Shown here: in pieces, positions 14,470-14,758 of the stretch
How the letters are laid out: every line of letters begins with the position of its first letter
Position numbering within the stretch: position 1 is the first letter of the stretch
Assembly: GCA_035295665.1 (NCBI GenBank)
Contig: DATGIQ010000032.1
Coordinates: 1 to 14,758, forward strand
DNA length: 14,758 nucleotides
DNA from: DATGIQ01 sp035295665
GTDB taxonomy: Bacteria > Planctomycetota > Planctomycetia > Gemmatales > Gemmataceae
Direction of reading: 5' to 3'
Notes under the pieces: model-generated
Database searches by the model: none
What the model was told of the DNA's origin: nothing
The model's input: only the letters and a program-made list of their open reading frames with translations
Program-made: the position numbers and the translations under genes

Positions 14470-14758
14470 TCAGCGTGCAAGACTCAACTCCGCCGGCGCC
14501 CCGGCCAGGGCACGAGCGCGGGAGGAGGTCAAGATCATGATTCCCAACGTCAAGATGTAAGGGGCGGCGTTCCACAGATACGCAAAGGAAGCGGAGCTGA
14601 GGTTTTGCCCCTGCAGGGCCACGCCCAGCGAACCCACGCCGCCAAACAGCAGCGATGCCCATAGGCAGCGGACCGGATCCCACTTGGCGAAGATGACCAG
14701 GGCCACTGCCATCAGTCCTTGGCCCGAGGAGATCGACTCGCTCCACGAACCCGGGTAA
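14470..14758 (-). CDS. ABC transporter permease, nucleoside/BMP type, C-terminal part
   Basis: The frame is open to the window edge, so this is the last 95 or so residues of a permease whose start lies beyond 14758. The visible part reads YPGSWSESISSGQGLMAVAL, then VIFAKWDPVRCLWASLLFGG, a typical C-terminal region of NupQ/YufQ-like permeases (the S-x-G-x-G-x-x-A-x-A-x-V-I-F-x-x-W-x-P pattern). A final hydrophobic helix (LWNAAPYILTLGIMILTS) ends the protein. It should form the channel with a second permease, the ABC ATPase at 12195-13769 and a BMP-family binding lipoprotein; these missing parts are expected just upstream of the window. Confidence 0.82.
   Translation of the reverse strand, partial: YPGSWSESISSGQGLMAVALVIFAKWDPVRCLWASLLFGGVGSLGVALQGQNLSSASFAYLWNAAPYILTLGIMILTSSRARALAGAPAELSLAR

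Noticed and set aside
14450..14746. N-terminal extension of the biuret hydrolase-like gene up to 14746
   Set aside because: It would overlap the conserved permease frame and has no family resemblance; PYPWPYNG near ATG 14449 is the normal N-terminus.

Overview
The window looks like a planctomycete chromosome, probably of the Gemmata/Gemmatales type. The reasons are high GC, a long ABC-2 permease, a membrane-anchored protein with a type II secretion protein G-like C-terminus, and an ECF sigma factor coupled to a transmembrane Ser/Thr kinase that carries a formylglycine-generating-enzyme (FGE)-like domain. This placement comes from gene style only; there is no rRNA or marker gene in view.

Left edge (1-1268, + strand): the C-terminal part of an OLD/RecF-like AAA ATPase overlaps by 4 bp (ATGA) a Toprim-like DUF4276-type protein. 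This ATPase plus Toprim nuclease layout recalls split OLD-family defence systems. The Toprim gene carries a -1 frameshift in a G run near 1017-1020.

1344-4765: an internally duplicated ABC-2 permease (- strand) and a divergent membrane-anchored protein (+ strand), which has a good extended -10 promoter.

4840-11199: a signalling region. On the - strand a sigma70-type promoter (9219-9247) precedes an ECF sigma factor, a receptor-like kinase whose start overlaps the sigma stop, and a 151-aa unknown protein. Divergently on the + strand lie three unknown genes (354, 89 and 59 aa) separated by hairpins. Whether the two halves work together is inference.

11245-11402: two strong hairpins sit between the convergent gene sets. 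One (11336-11402) has arms that are themselves palindromic, like a REPIN.

11433-14758 (- strand): an operon read leftward. It holds a nucleoside/BMP-type ABC permease (cut by the window edge), a biuret-hydrolase-like cysteine hydrolase (BiuH type), a double-domain ABC ATPase, a perfect 24-bp inverted repeat and a second paralogous cysteine hydrolase. Together they suggest uptake and hydrolysis of a ureide-like compound (biuret, triuret or a pyrimidine breakdown product) as a nitrogen source.

I saw no tRNA, rRNA, CRISPR array, transposase or integrase.
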